From assembly GCA_900638155.1 (NCBI GenBank), contig LR134495.1, forward strand, positions 744,001 through 808,000: a DNA stretch of 64,000 nucleotides, in the 5' to 3' direction. Position 1 is the first letter of the stretch; every line of letters starts with the position of its first letter. The notes below the pieces were generated by a model. That model searched no databases. It was not told the DNA's origin and saw nothing but the letters and a program-made list of their open reading frames with translations. Made by a program: the position numbers and the translations under genes. Below, one piece after another: positions 27,740 through 37,430 of this stretch. Origin of the DNA: Mannheimia haemolytica. GTDB lineage: Bacteria; Pseudomonadota; Gammaproteobacteria; Enterobacterales; Pasteurellaceae.

Positions 27740-28315
27740 TTATTTTAAGATTTCTCTACAAGATATTGAAACTTGTTGCAAAATGGTTGCATAATCGGTT
27801 TCTTTTAGTCCAATATTACCGAAATAGTGCATTTTTACATCACGAATCCCACAGAACTCAAACAGCCCTTTTCCCAGCGTATGTTCAAATGCTGCTAAAA
27901 AGCCTTTTCGTTCATATTTTTCATTGGAATTACCGAGCGTTACAAATTGTTGCATTTTTTTGCCGGTAAGCAAGCCGATACTTTCAATTTCCCCGTTACG
28001 ATAGGCAAAATCATAACTTAACACCCTGTCTAAATAGCCTTTTAAAATTGCCGGAAAGCCCATCCACCAAAGCGGATAAATTAACGTAATCACATCAGCT
28101 TCAAGCCAATATTGATGCTCAATTGCCACATCTGCTTCATAGTGTTGACTGAGTGTGCCTTGAAATTCCGCCCAGTCTAATATCGGCTTGAAGTTGAGTT
28201 GGTAGAGATCTCGCACAACCACCTTATTTGGAAAGGAAGCTGCTATCGTTTTTTCCAAAATCGCATGGTTAAAGCTGGTGGGATTCGGGTGTGCGTAAAT
28301 AATCAGGTGATTCAT
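27740..28315 (-). CDS. NAD(P)H dehydrogenase (quinone)-like flavoprotein, flavodoxin-2 fold
   Basis: A 191-residue FMN/FAD quinone reductase-like protein of the Flavodoxin_2 family (KefF/YwrO/NQO1 group). The N-terminal HLIIYAHPNPTSFNHAIL binds the cofactor phosphate; LIYPLWWMGFPAILKGYLDR (near 87-106) is the diagnostic motif. The exact substrate is unknown. It stands alone, convergent with ddc and divergent from the nap operon. Confidence 0.85.
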   Translation of the reverse strand: MNHLIIYAHPNPTSFNHAILEKTIAASFPNKVVVRDLYQLNFKPILDWAEFQGTLSQHYEADVAIEHQYWLEADVITLIYPLWWMGFPAILKGYLDRVLSYDFAYRNGEIESIGLLTGKKMQQFVTLGNSNEKYERKGFLAAFEHTLGKGLFEFCGIRDVKMHYFGNIGLKETDYATILQQVSISCREILK

Positions 28316-28371
28316 AGCATTTTCCTTTACTGTGTCGAGGTAGCTATTAGAAGATTTTAGCGAAACTTTCT

Positions 28372-28385
28372 TTGATGAAAATCAA
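28372..28385 (+). promoter_or_regulatory. FNR box upstream of napF
   Basis: TTGATGAAAATCAA is a perfect match to TTGAT-N4-ATCAA. It is centred 112 bases before the napF start. Anaerobic activation of nap by FNR is known in Pasteurellaceae and E. coli. A degenerate NarP-like element (TACCCCG, 28410-28416) lies downstream but is too weak to call. Confidence 0.88.
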
Positions 28386-28490
28386 TGTTTTGGCGAATAT
28401 ACCGGCAAATACCCCGTTTGAGGAATGAACGGTTTTAAGTGAACATTAGATAATTTAGCCTATTATAGTGATGAGTAAAAAGGTGTTTTC

Positions 28491-29039
28491 TTGACTGATT
28501 ATCCTAATCAATCACTTCCTCGCCGTAGCTTTTTGCGAGGGCAATTTTTAGACTCGTTAAAAAGCCAAAAAGTCAGTCAGCAAGGGTATGAGCCGATTCG
28601 TCCGCCTTGGGCTAATTTAGCAAATTTTTTAGAAAAATGCACCGCTTGCGGTAACTGCATTCAGGCTTGCGAAACCCAGATTATTGTAAAAGGTGCTGCG
28701 GGCTACCCTGAAATTGATTTTAGCCGTGGTGAATGTACCTTTTGTGAAAAATGTGTGCATTCTTGCGAGGCGGATGTATTTCGAGAAGTGTCGGAAGAGC
28801 CTTGGAGCCATAAAATTGAGATTCAAGCCGGCTGTTTATTAAAGTTGGGAACGGAGTGCCGAAGCTGTGGCGATAGCTGCGAGATGAGAGTGATTCGTTT
28901 CCGCCCGAGTTTGGGTGGCATTGCCGAAATGGTATTAAATTTAGAAAGCTGTAATGGCTGTGGGGCTTGTTTAAGCGTTTGCCCGACAAGTGCGATAAAA
29001 ATTCAGCCATTACAAATACAGGCAAACAGAGATGAGTGA
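28491..29039 (+). CDS. napF: Ferredoxin-type protein NapF
   Basis: A cytoplasmic iron-sulfur protein that helps assemble or mature NapA, 182 residues. Four cysteine clusters are visible: CTACGNCIQAC, CTFCEKCVHSC, CRSCGDSC and CNGCGACLSVCP, enough for several 4Fe-4S centres. The N-terminal RRSFLRGQF is typical of NapF. The start appears to be TTG (28491) with AAGGTG upstream; no ATG in frame fits. First gene of napFDAGHBC; the stop overlaps the napD start by 8 bases. Confidence 0.92.
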   Translation: MTDYPNQSLPRRSFLRGQFLDSLKSQKVSQQGYEPIRPPWANLANFLEKCTACGNCIQACETQIIVKGAAGYPEIDFSRGECTFCEKCVHSCEADVFREVSEEPWSHKIEIQAGCLLKLGTECRSCGDSCEMRVIRFRPSLGGIAEMVLNLESCNGCGACLSVCPTSAIKIQPLQIQANRDE

Positions 29040-29298
29040 AAAATTATCCGAACAGGAAAACTGGTATGTATGCAGCCTCGTGGTGCAAGCAAAACCGGAA
29101 AAATTGGAAGAAGTAAAAGCCGAGATTCTGAAGATTCCTCATACCGAAATTCACGGTGAGAAAACAGATGAAGGCAAATTGGTCGTGACGATCGAAAGCA
29201 ATGTGCATTTAGCCCTTTCCGATCGAATCGATCAAGTAAGAGATATTAAAGGCGTGATTGTGGTGTCTTTAATTTCTAATTACATCGATGAACAGTGA
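29032..29298 (+). CDS. napD: NapD, chaperone of the NapA Tat signal
   Basis: A small cytoplasmic chaperone (88 residues) that binds the twin-arginine signal of NapA before export. The ferredoxin-like fold pattern is seen in WYVCSLVVQAKPEKLEEVKA and TEIHGEKTDEGKLVVTIE. It overlaps napF by 8 bases and precedes napA by 38. Confidence 0.92.
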   Translation: MSEKLSEQENWYVCSLVVQAKPEKLEEVKAEILKIPHTEIHGEKTDEGKLVVTIESNVHLALSDRIDQVRDIKGVIVVSLISNYIDEQ

Positions 29299-29336
29299 TT
29301 AATGATTATTTTTGAAGCCAAACGTGGGACATAGTT

Positions 29337-31835
29337 ATGGAACTCAATCGTAGAGATTTTATGAAAGCGAACGCCGCTGTGGCAGCTGCTGCAGCCGCAG
29401 GAATTATGATTCCTGTGAAAAACGTTCAGGCAGATGATACCGGTATCCGTTGGGATAAAGCCCCTTGTCGTTACTGTGGTACAGGTTGTAGCGTGCTGGT
29501 TGGTACCAAAGACGGTAAAGTAGTGGCAACCCAAGGTGACCCGGATGCAGAAGTAAACCGTGGTTTAAACTGTATTAAAGGTTATTTCTTATCCAAAATG
29601 ATGTACGGTGCAGACCGTATGCAAGAGCCAATGTTGCGTATGAAAGACGGCAAATTCGACAAGAACGGCGATTTCACGCCGGTTTCTTGGGATCAAGCCT
29701 TTAGCATTATGGCGGAGAAGATCAAAACCATTATTAAAAATGACGGCCCGAATGCAGTAGGTATGTTCTCATCAGGCCAAACAACCATTTTTGAAGGTTA
29801 TGCGAAAGTAAAACTTTGGAAAGGTGGTTTCCGTTCAAATACGATTGACCCAAATGCCCGCCACTGTATGGCGTCCGCTGCGGTTGCCTTTATGCGTACC
29901 TTTGGTATGGACGAGCCGATGGGCTGCTATAACGACATCGAAAAAACCGATGCGTTTGTGCTTTGGGGCTCAAATATGGCAGAAATGCACCCGATTTTAT
30001 GGTCTCGTATTTCTGATCGCCGTTTATCAGACAACAAAGTGAAAGTGGTGGTAATGTCTACTTACGAACACCGTTCGTTTGAATTAGCCGATACACCGAT
30101 TATCTTCAAACCACACTCAGATTTAGCAATCTTAAACTACATTGCTAACTACATTATCCAAAACGATAAAGTAAACTGGGATTTCGTGAACAAACACACC
30201 AAATTTAAACGGGGTGAAACCAATATCGGTTACGGTTTACGCCCTGAACACAAATTACAACAAAATACCAATGCGAAAACCGCCGGTAAAATGTATGACA
30301 GCGATTTTGAAGAGTTTAAGAAAATCGTTGCCCCTTATACATTAGAAGAAGCACACCGTATTTCCGGTGTGCCGAAAGATCAGCTTGAAACATTAGCAAA
30401 ATTATATGCAGATCCTAACCAAAAATTAGTGTCGTTCTGGACGATGGGCTTTAACCAACATACCCGTGGTGTGTGGGTAAACCATATGATGTACAACGTC
30501 CATTTATTAACCGGTAAGATTGCGTTAGAAGGTTGCGGACCATTCTCACTCACCGGCCAGCCGTCAGCTTGTGGTACTGCCCGTGAAGTGGGTACATTTA
30601 TTCACCGCTTACCGGCAGATATGGTGGTCACGAATCCGAAACACCGTGAGATTGTCGAGAAATCGTGGAAATTACCGGCTGGGGCAATTCCTGATGTACC
30701 GGGCTTCCACGCTACAGCACAAAGCCGTGCGTTAAAAGATGGAAAAATGAAATTCTTATGGCAGATGTGTACTAACAATATGCAGGGTGGCCCGAATATT
30801 AATGAAGAGATCTTCCCGGGTTGGCGTAATCCTGAAACCTTTATTGTGGTTTCAGATCCGTACCCATCTGTTTCAGCGGTGGCTGCCGACTTAATTCTTC
30901 CAACCTGTATGTGGGTGGAAAAAGAAGGGGCTTACGGTAACGCAGAACGCCGTACCCAATTCTGGCGTCAGCAAGTGAAAGGACCGGCAAATGCCCGCTC
31001 GGATACTTGGCAGTTAGTGGAGTTCTCTAAATACTTTAAAGTAGAAGAAGTATGGCCGGAAGAGTTATTAGCCAAAGCACCTGAATTGCGTGGTAAAACA
31101 CTATATGAAATCCTTTATCGCAACGGCAAAGTAGATAGCTACCAAGTGCCAACCAACATTCCGGGCTATATGAATGATGAAGCCGAACACTTCGGTTACT
31201 ACATTCAAAAAGGCTTATTTGAAGAGTATGCGGAATTTGGACGTGGTCACGGTCACGATTTAGCCGACTTTGACACCTACCACAAAGTACGTGGTTTACG
31301 TTGGCCGGTGGTAAAAGACGAGAAAACCGGCGAATACAAAGAAACTTTATGGCGTTACCGCGAAGGCTATGACCCATACGTTAAAGCCGGTGAAGAAGTG
31401 GCATTCTATGGCAATGCGGACAAAAAAGCAGTGATTTTAGGTGTGCCATACGAACCACCTGCGGAAGCACCGGACGAAGAATACGACTTATGGTTCTGTA
31501 CTGGTCGTGTGTTAGAACATTGGCACACCGGTACGATGACCCGCCGTGTGCCGGAGTTACACAAAGCATTCCCAACCAACTTGGTTTGGATGCACCCAAA
31601 TGATGCGAAAAAACGTGGCTTACGTCACGGTGATAAAGTGAAAGTGATTTCACGCCGTGGTGAATATGTATCGAACTTAGATACCCGTGGACGTAATAAA
31701 TGTCCGGAAGGTTTGATTTACTCGACTTTCTTCGATGCCGGTCAGTTAATCAACAAAGTGACACTTGATGCGACAGATCCAATTTCATTTGAAACCGACT
31801 TCAAAAAATGTGCGGTTAAAGTGGTGAAAGCTTAA
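29337..31835 (+). CDS. napA: Periplasmic nitrate reductase catalytic subunit NapA
   Basis: Molybdenum bis-MGD enzyme that reduces nitrate to nitrite in the periplasm, 832 residues. The Tat signal [19 protein letters not shown] opens the protein. The 4Fe-4S cluster is bound by CRYCGTGC (Cys44, 47, 51) and a fourth Cys in LNCIKG. The molybdenum ligand is Cys in [13 protein letters not shown] (near 181). C-terminal [16 protein letters not shown] is typical of the family. Electrons come from NapB/NapC. Confidence 0.98.
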   Translation: MELNRRDFMKANAAVAAAAAAGIMIPVKNVQADDTGIRWDKAPCRYCGTGCSVLVGTKDGKVVATQGDPDAEVNRGLNCIKGYFLSKMMYGADRMQEPMLRMKDGKFDKNGDFTPVSWDQAFSIMAEKIKTIIKNDGPNAVGMFSSGQTTIFEGYAKVKLWKGGFRSNTIDPNARHCMASAAVAFMRTFGMDEPMGCYNDIEKTDAFVLWGSNMAEMHPILWSRISDRRLSDNKVKVVVMSTYEHRSFELADTPIIFKPHSDLAILNYIANYIIQNDKVNWDFVNKHTKFKRGETNIGYGLRPEHKLQQNTNAKTAGKMYDSDFEEFKKIVAPYTLEEAHRISGVPKDQLETLAKLYADPNQKLVSFWTMGFNQHTRGVWVNHMMYNVHLLTGKIALEGCGPFSLTGQPSACGTAREVGTFIHRLPADMVVTNPKHREIVEKSWKLPAGAIPDVPGFHATAQSRALKDGKMKFLWQMCTNNMQGGPNINEEIFPGWRNPETFIVVSDPYPSVSAVAADLILPTCMWVEKEGAYGNAERRTQFWRQQVKGPANARSDTWQLVEFSKYFKVEEVWPEELLAKAPELRGKTLYEILYRNGKVDSYQVPTNIPGYMNDEAEHFGYYIQKGLFEEYAEFGRGHGHDLADFDTYHKVRGLRWPVVKDEKTGEYKETLWRYREGYDPYVKAGEEVAFYGNADKKAVILGVPYEPPAEAPDEEYDLWFCTGRVLEHWHTGTMTRRVPELHKAFPTNLVWMHPNDAKKRGLRHGDKVKVISRRGEYVSNLDTRGRNKCPEGLIYSTFFDAGQLINKVTLDATDPISFETDFKKCAVKVVKA

Positions 31836-31840
31836 TTGTA

Positions 31841-31908
31841 GGGGCAAATTATTTGCCCCAGACAAGCGGTCAAATTTGCAAATTTTTTTACAAAAACGAC
31901 CGCTTACC
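31841..31908. repeat. Palindrome and inverted uptake signals between napA and napG
   Basis: GGGGCAAAT/ATTTGCCCC (31841-31859) is directly followed by ACAAGCGGT (31862-31870) and, 28 bases on, by ACCGCTTA. The two elements fill most of the 88-base gap inside the nap operon and could cause partial termination or set mRNA ends after napA. Confidence 0.6.
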
Positions 31909-31923
31909 TAAGAGGAACCCACA

Positions 31924-32829
31924 ATGAAAATGGATCCAAATCGTCGCCAGTTTTTAAAAAATGTAACCCGTACCGCAGCCGGTGTTTGCGGTGTGGGAAT
32001 CATTTTAGGACTGCAGCAACAACAAAGTTTTGCCCGTCAAGGGGTAGCACTACGCCCACCGGGTGCACTGCCGGAGCAAGATTTCCTGAGTGCTTGCACC
32101 CGTTGCGGACAATGTGTGCAGGCTTGTCCTTACGATATGTTGCATTTGGCATCGCTTATTTCGCCAGTGGAAGCCGGCACACCATACTTTATCGCACGGG
32201 ATAAGCCTTGCGAAATGTGCGTGGATATTCCCTGTATGAATGCTTGCCCAACCGGGGCATTAAGCGAAGAGCTAAAAGACATTGACGATGCACGAATGGG
32301 GCTTGCGGCGTTGCTCGACCACGAAACTTGTCTTAACTGGCAAGGTTTGCGTTGTGATGTGTGTTACCGTGTTTGTCCGTTAATCGACAAAGCGATTACT
32401 CTTGAGAAAGTGCATAACGACCGTACCTCGATTCACGCCAAACTGATTCCGACCGTGCATTCTGATGCTTGCACCGGTTGCGGTAAATGTGAACAGGCTT
32501 GCGTATTGGAAGAGGCAGCGATCAAAGTGTTACCGATGGATTTAGCCAAAGGCTTGCTCGGTCGTCACTATCGTTTAGGCTGGCAAGAGAAACAAAATGC
32601 CGGTAAATCGCTGATTGAAGATGTTCACCCAGAGGGTTTACGCCCAGCTTATGATGCTCGAATGCCGGAAGGCTTACACGAGCCGGTGTATCAGCATATG
32701 GAAGTAAAACCTGATGTGAAAGTGGCGACGCCAAGTCGAGCGACACAAAACTATGTGCCGAACTCTACGACGGTGGAAGCTCCGGAGCATTTCCCTGATT
32801 TAGACTTGAATCTCAAGGGGGTGAAATAA
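31924..32829 (+). CDS. napG: Ferredoxin-type quinol dehydrogenase subunit NapG
   Basis: A periplasmic iron-sulfur protein (301 residues) exported by Tat ([20 protein letters not shown]). It passes electrons from quinol, with NapH, to the Nap enzyme. Four 4Fe-4S motifs can be read: [38 protein letters not shown] and [11 protein letters not shown]. Its stop overlaps the napH start (ATAATG). Confidence 0.96.
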   Translation: MKMDPNRRQFLKNVTRTAAGVCGVGIILGLQQQQSFARQGVALRPPGALPEQDFLSACTRCGQCVQACPYDMLHLASLISPVEAGTPYFIARDKPCEMCVDIPCMNACPTGALSEELKDIDDARMGLAALLDHETCLNWQGLRCDVCYRVCPLIDKAITLEKVHNDRTSIHAKLIPTVHSDACTGCGKCEQACVLEEAAIKVLPMDLAKGLLGRHYRLGWQEKQNAGKSLIEDVHPEGLRPAYDARMPEGLHEPVYQHMEVKPDVKVATPSRATQNYVPNSTTVEAPEHFPDLDLNLKGVK

Positions 32830-33707
32830 TGGCAGCCAATTCTCCAAAAAATGCGGGCTTAGAGGCTCGTCAGAAACTAGGTTGGTGGCACGCTTACCGC
32901 TTTTTGATTTTAAGACGTTTAAGCCAATTCAGCATTATCTTGATGTTTTTAAGTGGCCCACTTTGGAATGTTTGGATTCTAAAAGGCAATTATAGCGGTA
33001 GCTTATTGTTAGATACCGTGCCGATGACAGATCCATTAATGGCTGCTGAAGTATTAGCAACCGGCTATCGTCCTGAATGGACGGTGTTAATTGGGGCGTT
33101 AATTATGGTGGCGTTTTACGGCATTGTCGGCAGCAAGCTGTTTTGTAGTTGGGTTTGCCCGATGAATATGGTAACAGATACCGCTGCTTGGTTAAGACGC
33201 AAACTTGGTATTCGCCAAAATACTAAAATTCCACGCAATTTACGCTATGTGATTTTGGTGGTGATTTTAGTCGGTAGTGCAATTTCCGGAACACTATTGT
33301 GGGAGTGGATCAACCCGGTTGCGGCTCTCGGTCGGGTGTTTGTATTCGGTTTAGGAGCAACGCTTTGGCTGGTTTTAGTGGTGTTCTTGTTTGACTTATT
33401 GGTGGCAGAACACGGCTGGTGCGGTCACCTTTGCCCGATTGGTGCAACTTATGCCTTAATTGGGGCGAAAAGCCTGATTAAAGTCAAAGTAGTAGATCGT
33501 AACCGTTGCGATAATTGTATGGATTGTTACAACGTTTGTCCGGAACCTCAAGTGTTGCGTGTGCCGCTACACGGTAAACCGGAGGAAAGCACGGTTATCT
33601 TATCTAAAGATTGCATTACCTGCGGACGTTGTATTGATGTTTGTGCCGAAAATGTGTTTGCCTTCGGAAGTCGTTTTCAAGGCAGTATTGATGTGAAAAA
33701 TATTTAA
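32829..33707 (+). CDS. napH: Quinol dehydrogenase membrane subunit NapH
   Basis: An inner-membrane protein (292 residues) with four hydrophobic segments and CxxxCP motifs on the cytoplasmic side (FCSWVCPMNMV and WCGHLCPIGATY), plus two C-terminal 4Fe-4S clusters (CDNCMDCYNVCP and CITCGRCIDVC). It works with NapG to take electrons from the quinol pool. The translation signal overlaps napG. Confidence 0.96.
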   Translation: MAANSPKNAGLEARQKLGWWHAYRFLILRRLSQFSIILMFLSGPLWNVWILKGNYSGSLLLDTVPMTDPLMAAEVLATGYRPEWTVLIGALIMVAFYGIVGSKLFCSWVCPMNMVTDTAAWLRRKLGIRQNTKIPRNLRYVILVVILVGSAISGTLLWEWINPVAALGRVFVFGLGATLWLVLVVFLFDLLVAEHGWCGHLCPIGATYALIGAKSLIKVKVVDRNRCDNCMDCYNVCPEPQVLRVPLHGKPEESTVILSKDCITCGRCIDVCAENVFAFGSRFQGSIDVKNI

Positions 33708-33752
33708 TTTTTATCTTTTTGAAAACAAGAATTTTAATGGAGTGAACCTCAA

Positions 33753-34181
33753 ATGAGAAAATATCTCGCCTTAATTTTAGCCGTGATGTCCGGCTTTGCC
33801 ATGGCGGAAGCCCCTAAGTTATCCGGCTCAATTGATGAGACAACCGAAAGTGTTGCACCGGGATTTCATAACCCACAAAAAGATGTGGGCACGATTCCAA
33901 CCACTTTCCCTTTCCAACCACCACTTGTTCCACATAGTATTCGTGGCTTACAAGTGAGCAAAAACGTAAACCATTGTTTAGGTTGCCACGCTATTGAACC
34001 ATCTAAAACCACAGGTGCGACCCGTTTACCGCCAAGCCATTTTACCGACCGTGATGGCAAGGTGTACGAAAACGAATCTCCTCGTCGTTATTTCTGTTTG
34101 CAATGCCACGTGCAACAAACTGATGTAAACCCGATTATTCAAAATAAATTTGAATCTGTACGTGAATCTCAAGCTAAATAA
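33753..34181 (+). CDS. napB: Di-heme cytochrome c NapB
   Basis: Periplasmic electron-transfer subunit of nitrate reductase, 142 residues with a signal peptide ending AMA. Two c-heme sites CLGCH and CLQCH are present, with His residues (PHSIRG, PSHFTDRDG) that act as distal ligands. It is placed between napH and napC, as in E. coli. Confidence 0.96.
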   Translation: MRKYLALILAVMSGFAMAEAPKLSGSIDETTESVAPGFHNPQKDVGTIPTTFPFQPPLVPHSIRGLQVSKNVNHCLGCHAIEPSKTTGATRLPPSHFTDRDGKVYENESPRRYFCLQCHVQQTDVNPIIQNKFESVRESQAK

Positions 34182-34191
34182 GGAGTAAGTA

Positions 34192-34800
34192 ATGTTGAGA
34201 AGATTTTGTAACTGGTTACGTAGCCCAAGCAAAATGGCAATTGGTGCTGTAATCCTTATTTCTGCATTAGGTGGTATTTTCGCTTGGAGTGGTTTTAATG
34301 CAGGGTTAGCAATGACAAATACTGAAGAGTTTTGTTCAGATTGCCATATGAACGATGTTGTGCCTGAATACCGTGCCTCTGCTCACTATTCAAACCGCAG
34401 CGGTGTGAAAGCGATTTGTTCAGATTGCCACGTACCGCACGAATTCTTTCCAAAATGGCAACGTAAAATCATAGCCGCAAAAGAAGTTTATGCACACTTT
34501 ACCGGTAAAGTAGATACCAAAGAGAAATTTGAAGCTCATCGTGGCGAAATGGCAGAACGTGAATGGGCACGTATGAAAGCGAATGGCTCGCAAGAGTGCC
34601 GTAACTGTCATAATTTTGATGATATGGACTTCACTCAACAAAAAAACATTGCGCAGCAAATGCACGCATTGGCACAAGAGCAAGGTAAAACCTGTATTGA
34701 CTGCCACAAAGGGATTGCACACAATCTCCCACATATGGAAGCGATTCAGAAAAACTTTATTCCTGATGATTTGCTGAAAAAAGCAGAAGAGAAGAAATAA
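34192..34800 (+). CDS. napC: Tetraheme cytochrome c NapC
   Basis: A membrane-anchored quinol dehydrogenase of the NapC/NirT family, 202 residues. One N-terminal transmembrane helix (near 18-40) precedes four CxxCH sites: CSDCH, CSDCH, CRNCH and CIDCH. It feeds NapB. Last gene of the operon, followed by a strong terminator. It is closely related to the N-terminal part of TorY encoded 1.3 kb downstream. Confidence 0.96.
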   Translation: MLRRFCNWLRSPSKMAIGAVILISALGGIFAWSGFNAGLAMTNTEEFCSDCHMNDVVPEYRASAHYSNRSGVKAICSDCHVPHEFFPKWQRKIIAAKEVYAHFTGKVDTKEKFEAHRGEMAEREWARMKANGSQECRNCHNFDDMDFTQQKNIAQQMHALAQEQGKTCIDCHKGIAHNLPHMEAIQKNFIPDDLLKKAEEKK

Positions 34801-34818
34801 CTTAACGTGTTTCAATAG

Positions 34819-34851
34819 AAAACCCTCAATTTCCATTGAGGGTTTCTTTTT
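34819..34851 (+). terminator. Terminator of the nap operon
   Basis: AAACCCTCAAT and ATTGAGGGTTT pair perfectly around TTCC and are followed by CTTTTT. Confidence 0.92.
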
Positions 34852-34861
34852 AGTAGCCAAG

Positions 34862-35704
34862 TTAGTAACCAATGGCATTGACATTTGGTAAAAAATCGTT
34901 GGAATTTAACCGCTTGACGACCGTTTCTATCGTGCCGTTTTCGTGCAATTCAATTTCACGCCAGCCTTGTGGTTGTAAGTCTAAGGTAAACTGGTCGCAA
35001 TTCGGCTTAAATTGAATGCAAGTAGATGGGGTGGCATAAATCGGAATACCATGCCAAATATCATCAACCTGCTGATGAATATGACCATGCACAATCGCTT
35101 TTACATTCTTAAATTTTGCGAAAATCTCGGCTAATTCATTGCTGTTTTTTAAGCTATGCTGATCCAGCCACGCTGAGTTTGTCGGCAAAATATTGTGGTG
35201 CAGAGCAACCAAGGTAAACCGTTGCGGATATTGTGCCAATTTTTCTTCTAACCATTTAAGCTGTGAGTAAGAGAGTTCGCCATAAGGCATACCTACCACC
35301 TGGGTATTTAGCATCAGAAGCTGCCATTGCTCACCGAGTAAAATCTGTTTATGGGGAAGGATATGTTTATATTGCGCCAAAATTTCCGACATACTCGGCT
35401 GAACATCGTGATTCCCCTCTAGCCACACTATCGGCGAGTTTAGCGAATTAGTTATTTGTGCAAAATAGTGATAACCAGCAATATTGTGATCTTGAATCAA
35501 ATCACCTGTAGCAAGAACTAGATCAAAATATTGCTTCGCTTGTTTGTTTATTTGCTCAATAACTGCCGAAAAACTTTTTACTGTTTTGACATTAAGTAGA
35601 GTTTCCTCCGGATTGGAGAAAAGGTGAGGGTCAGTTATTTGTAATAACTTAATTACCCCTGTTACGGGTAACTTAATATATTCGTGCATTCGTTTTGCAT
35701 CCAT
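34862..35704 (-). CDS. cpdA: 3',5'-cyclic-AMP phosphodiesterase CpdA
   Basis: A metallophosphoesterase that hydrolyses cAMP and so tunes CRP activity, 280 residues. The di-metal motifs are all present: LLQITDPHLF (D-x-H), LATGDLIQD, EGNHD, VALHHN and VHGHIH. The start ATG 35704 lacks a good ribosome site; a Met six codons in is an alternative. It converges with napC and is divergent from torE. Confidence 0.9.
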   Translation of the reverse strand: MDAKRMHEYIKLPVTGVIKLLQITDPHLFSNPEETLLNVKTVKSFSAVIEQINKQAKQYFDLVLATGDLIQDHNIAGYHYFAQITNSLNSPIVWLEGNHDVQPSMSEILAQYKHILPHKQILLGEQWQLLMLNTQVVGMPYGELSYSQLKWLEEKLAQYPQRFTLVALHHNILPTNSAWLDQHSLKNSNELAEIFAKFKNVKAIVHGHIHQQVDDIWHGIPIYATPSTCIQFKPNCDQFTLDLQPQGWREIELHENGTIETVVKRLNSNDFLPNVNAIGY

Positions 35705-35917
35705 TCAAATTCTAGTAATTTTTAACTGGTGAGATTCTATCAGTAAGCTAAAAGTAAAAATGTGGACTATGCCGCATTTTTGAAAAAAAGTGAGATTAAT
35801 CAAAAAAATTTATTATTTTCGATAGCTAAGACAATGGTAAGTTTGATTAATACTTTCATATTGTAATAGATGACTTTTATACTGTTTGGCTGTTTCTAGA
35901 ACAACTTCTTTATATTT

Positions 35918-35931
35918 TTGATTGATATCAA
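35918..35931 (+). promoter_or_regulatory. FNR box upstream of torE
   Basis: TTGATTGATATCAA is a perfect FNR consensus. Its centre is about 40 bases before the start expected from a -10 at TAAAAT (35951-35956), the standard spacing of FNR-activated promoters. The start codon of torE is 62 bases downstream. Confidence 0.88.
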
Positions 35932-35992
35932 GGCAAATTGTTTCTGAAGATAAAATAATTAACACTTATTAGTTAATAAAAAAGGAGTTGAA

Positions 35993-36127
35993 ATGCGTTC
36001 AGAACTATTAAAAACGCTTTTGCTATCAGGGCTGGTTTTACCGCTATTGATGGCGTTTGCCGTAGGAGCTTACGGCTTTATTGTGTGGATGTTACAACTG
36101 TTTGTTATTGGTTTACCGGGAGCGTAG
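35993..36127 (+). CDS. torE: Small membrane protein TorE (NapE/TorE family)
   Basis: A 44-residue protein, MRSELLKTLLLSGL at the start and a single hydrophobic helix covering most of the rest (LPLLMAFAVGAYGFIVWML), as in the NapE/TorE family. AAAGGAG lies 6 bases before the ATG. The stop is 3 bases before torY, so the genes are translationally linked. Its role is unknown beyond association with Nap or Tor membrane cytochromes. Confidence 0.85.
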   Translation: MRSELLKTLLLSGLVLPLLMAFAVGAYGFIVWMLQLFVIGLPGA

Positions 36128-36130
36128 AAA

Positions 36131-37294
36131 ATGTTAGGTTCAATCAAAGCATTATTTACTAAGCCGGCGACCAAAATCGGGCTGGGTGTGTTAGTCGGTA
36201 TCGGCTTTATTGCAGGGGCAATTAGCTGGCATCAATTTAATAAAGTAATGGATCAGACCAGCACCGAAGAATTTTGCGTGAGTTGCCACTCAATGCAGCA
36301 GCCGTTAGAGGAGCTTAAACAAACCGCTCACTGGTCGAATAAAAGCGGGGTAACGGCAACCTGTTCAAGCTGCCACTTACCGCACGATTACACCGAAAAA
36401 TATGCCCGCAAAGTGCAGGCAAGCCGTGAGGTGTGGGCAGAATTATCCGGCAAATATAAAGAAGAAGGCTCATTTGAAAAACACCGCCTAGAAATGGCAG
36501 AACGTGAATGGGCAAGATTTGCCGCCAATGGCTCTAAAGAGTGTAAGGCTTGCCATAGCTATGAGCGAATGAATTTTGATAAGATGTCGGAAGCCGCCCG
36601 TAAGGCAATGAAGCCGGCAGCGGAGAAAGATCAAAGTTGTATGGATTGCCACAAAGGCATCGCTCACCACTTACCGAAAGCCGATGAAAATGCACTGAAA
36701 TCGAAGTTTGATCAGTTTGTGAATAAATCCCCAAGCCAAGGCAAATCTTACTACACCAAAGGAAATGCGGAATTATTCCTAGACGAAGGTTTAAGCCAAA
36801 CTATCGGGCAATTAGAAACCGCCGTGCCGGTGGCATTTGTGCAAGCGGGCAAAAATGCAGATTTGGTTGAGCTGACAATGTGGCGTAAAGAGAAAGGTTT
36901 TGGTCGCATTTGGTATCACGATTTCGGGAAAAACATTACCGATGCGGTACTCACCAAAGAGTTTATGGCAAATCAGCCGAAATTTGAGGTGTTGGAAACC
37001 AAAGAAGACCCGATTACAGGATTAAATTGGCAAAAAGTGAAACTGCAAGCGTGGATTGGTAAAGCCCAATTATTAGACGATGTTACCCCAATCTGGGCGA
37101 ATGCGGAAAACCAATACAAAACCCAATGTAGTATTTGCCACAGACAGCCTGATGTCGCCCACTTCGATTCCAACAGCTGGATCGGCTTATTCAACGGAAT
37201 GGTCGGCTTTACCAATATGGATAAACAGACCGGCAAAGAGGTGCTACGTTATTTACAAATGCACGCCTCCGACAGCGAAGGGGCGAAGCATTAA
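36131..37294 (+). CDS. torY: Pentaheme c-type cytochrome TorY
   Basis: A membrane-anchored quinol dehydrogenase that passes electrons to the S-/N-oxide reductase TorZ, 387 residues. One N-terminal transmembrane helix, then four NapC-like hemes (CVSCH, CSSCH, CKACH, CMDCH) and a C-terminal extension with a fifth site CSICH near residue 335, the TorC/TorY layout. In H. influenzae the equivalent pair is also called mtsY-mtsZ. Lies between torE and torZ. Confidence 0.93.
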   Translation: MLGSIKALFTKPATKIGLGVLVGIGFIAGAISWHQFNKVMDQTSTEEFCVSCHSMQQPLEELKQTAHWSNKSGVTATCSSCHLPHDYTEKYARKVQASREVWAELSGKYKEEGSFEKHRLEMAEREWARFAANGSKECKACHSYERMNFDKMSEAARKAMKPAAEKDQSCMDCHKGIAHHLPKADENALKSKFDQFVNKSPSQGKSYYTKGNAELFLDEGLSQTIGQLETAVPVAFVQAGKNADLVELTMWRKEKGFGRIWYHDFGKNITDAVLTKEFMANQPKFEVLETKEDPITGLNWQKVKLQAWIGKAQLLDDVTPIWANAENQYKTQCSICHRQPDVAHFDSNSWIGLFNGMVGFTNMDKQTGKEVLRYLQMHASDSEGAKH

Positions 37295-37304
37295 TCCATA
37301 TAGA

Positions 37305-37373
37305 TGGCGCAAGCGTCCTCGCTTGTGCCAATAATTAAATAGATGTGTAGCACCAGCGTGGACGCTGGCGCTA
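37305..37373. repeat. Two REP-like palindromes between torY and torZ
   Basis: Arms 37305-37315 and 37320-37330 (TGGCGCAAGCG with CGCTTGTGCCA, one wobble pair) form the first; arms 37348-37359 and 37362-37373 (TAGCACCAGCGT with ACGCTGGCGCTA, one mismatch) form the second. They resemble dispersed GC-rich REP elements and are clearly richer in G+C than the surroundings. An uptake-signal core follows at 37382. Confidence 0.6.
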
Positions 37374-37430
37374 TCAATCAAACAAGCGGTCAAATTTCCG
37401 CAAAATTTTACAAATTAAAAAGGACAAGAT

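Noticed and set aside
28410..28430. Possible NarP/NarL 7-2-7 site before napF
   Set aside because: Only the left heptamer TACCCCG resembles the consensus; the right half is a poor match.
35788..35801. A second FNR-like sequence (GTGAGATTAATCAA) between cpdA and torE
   Set aside because: Only one half matches the consensus. The perfect box at 35918 is enough to explain control of torE.
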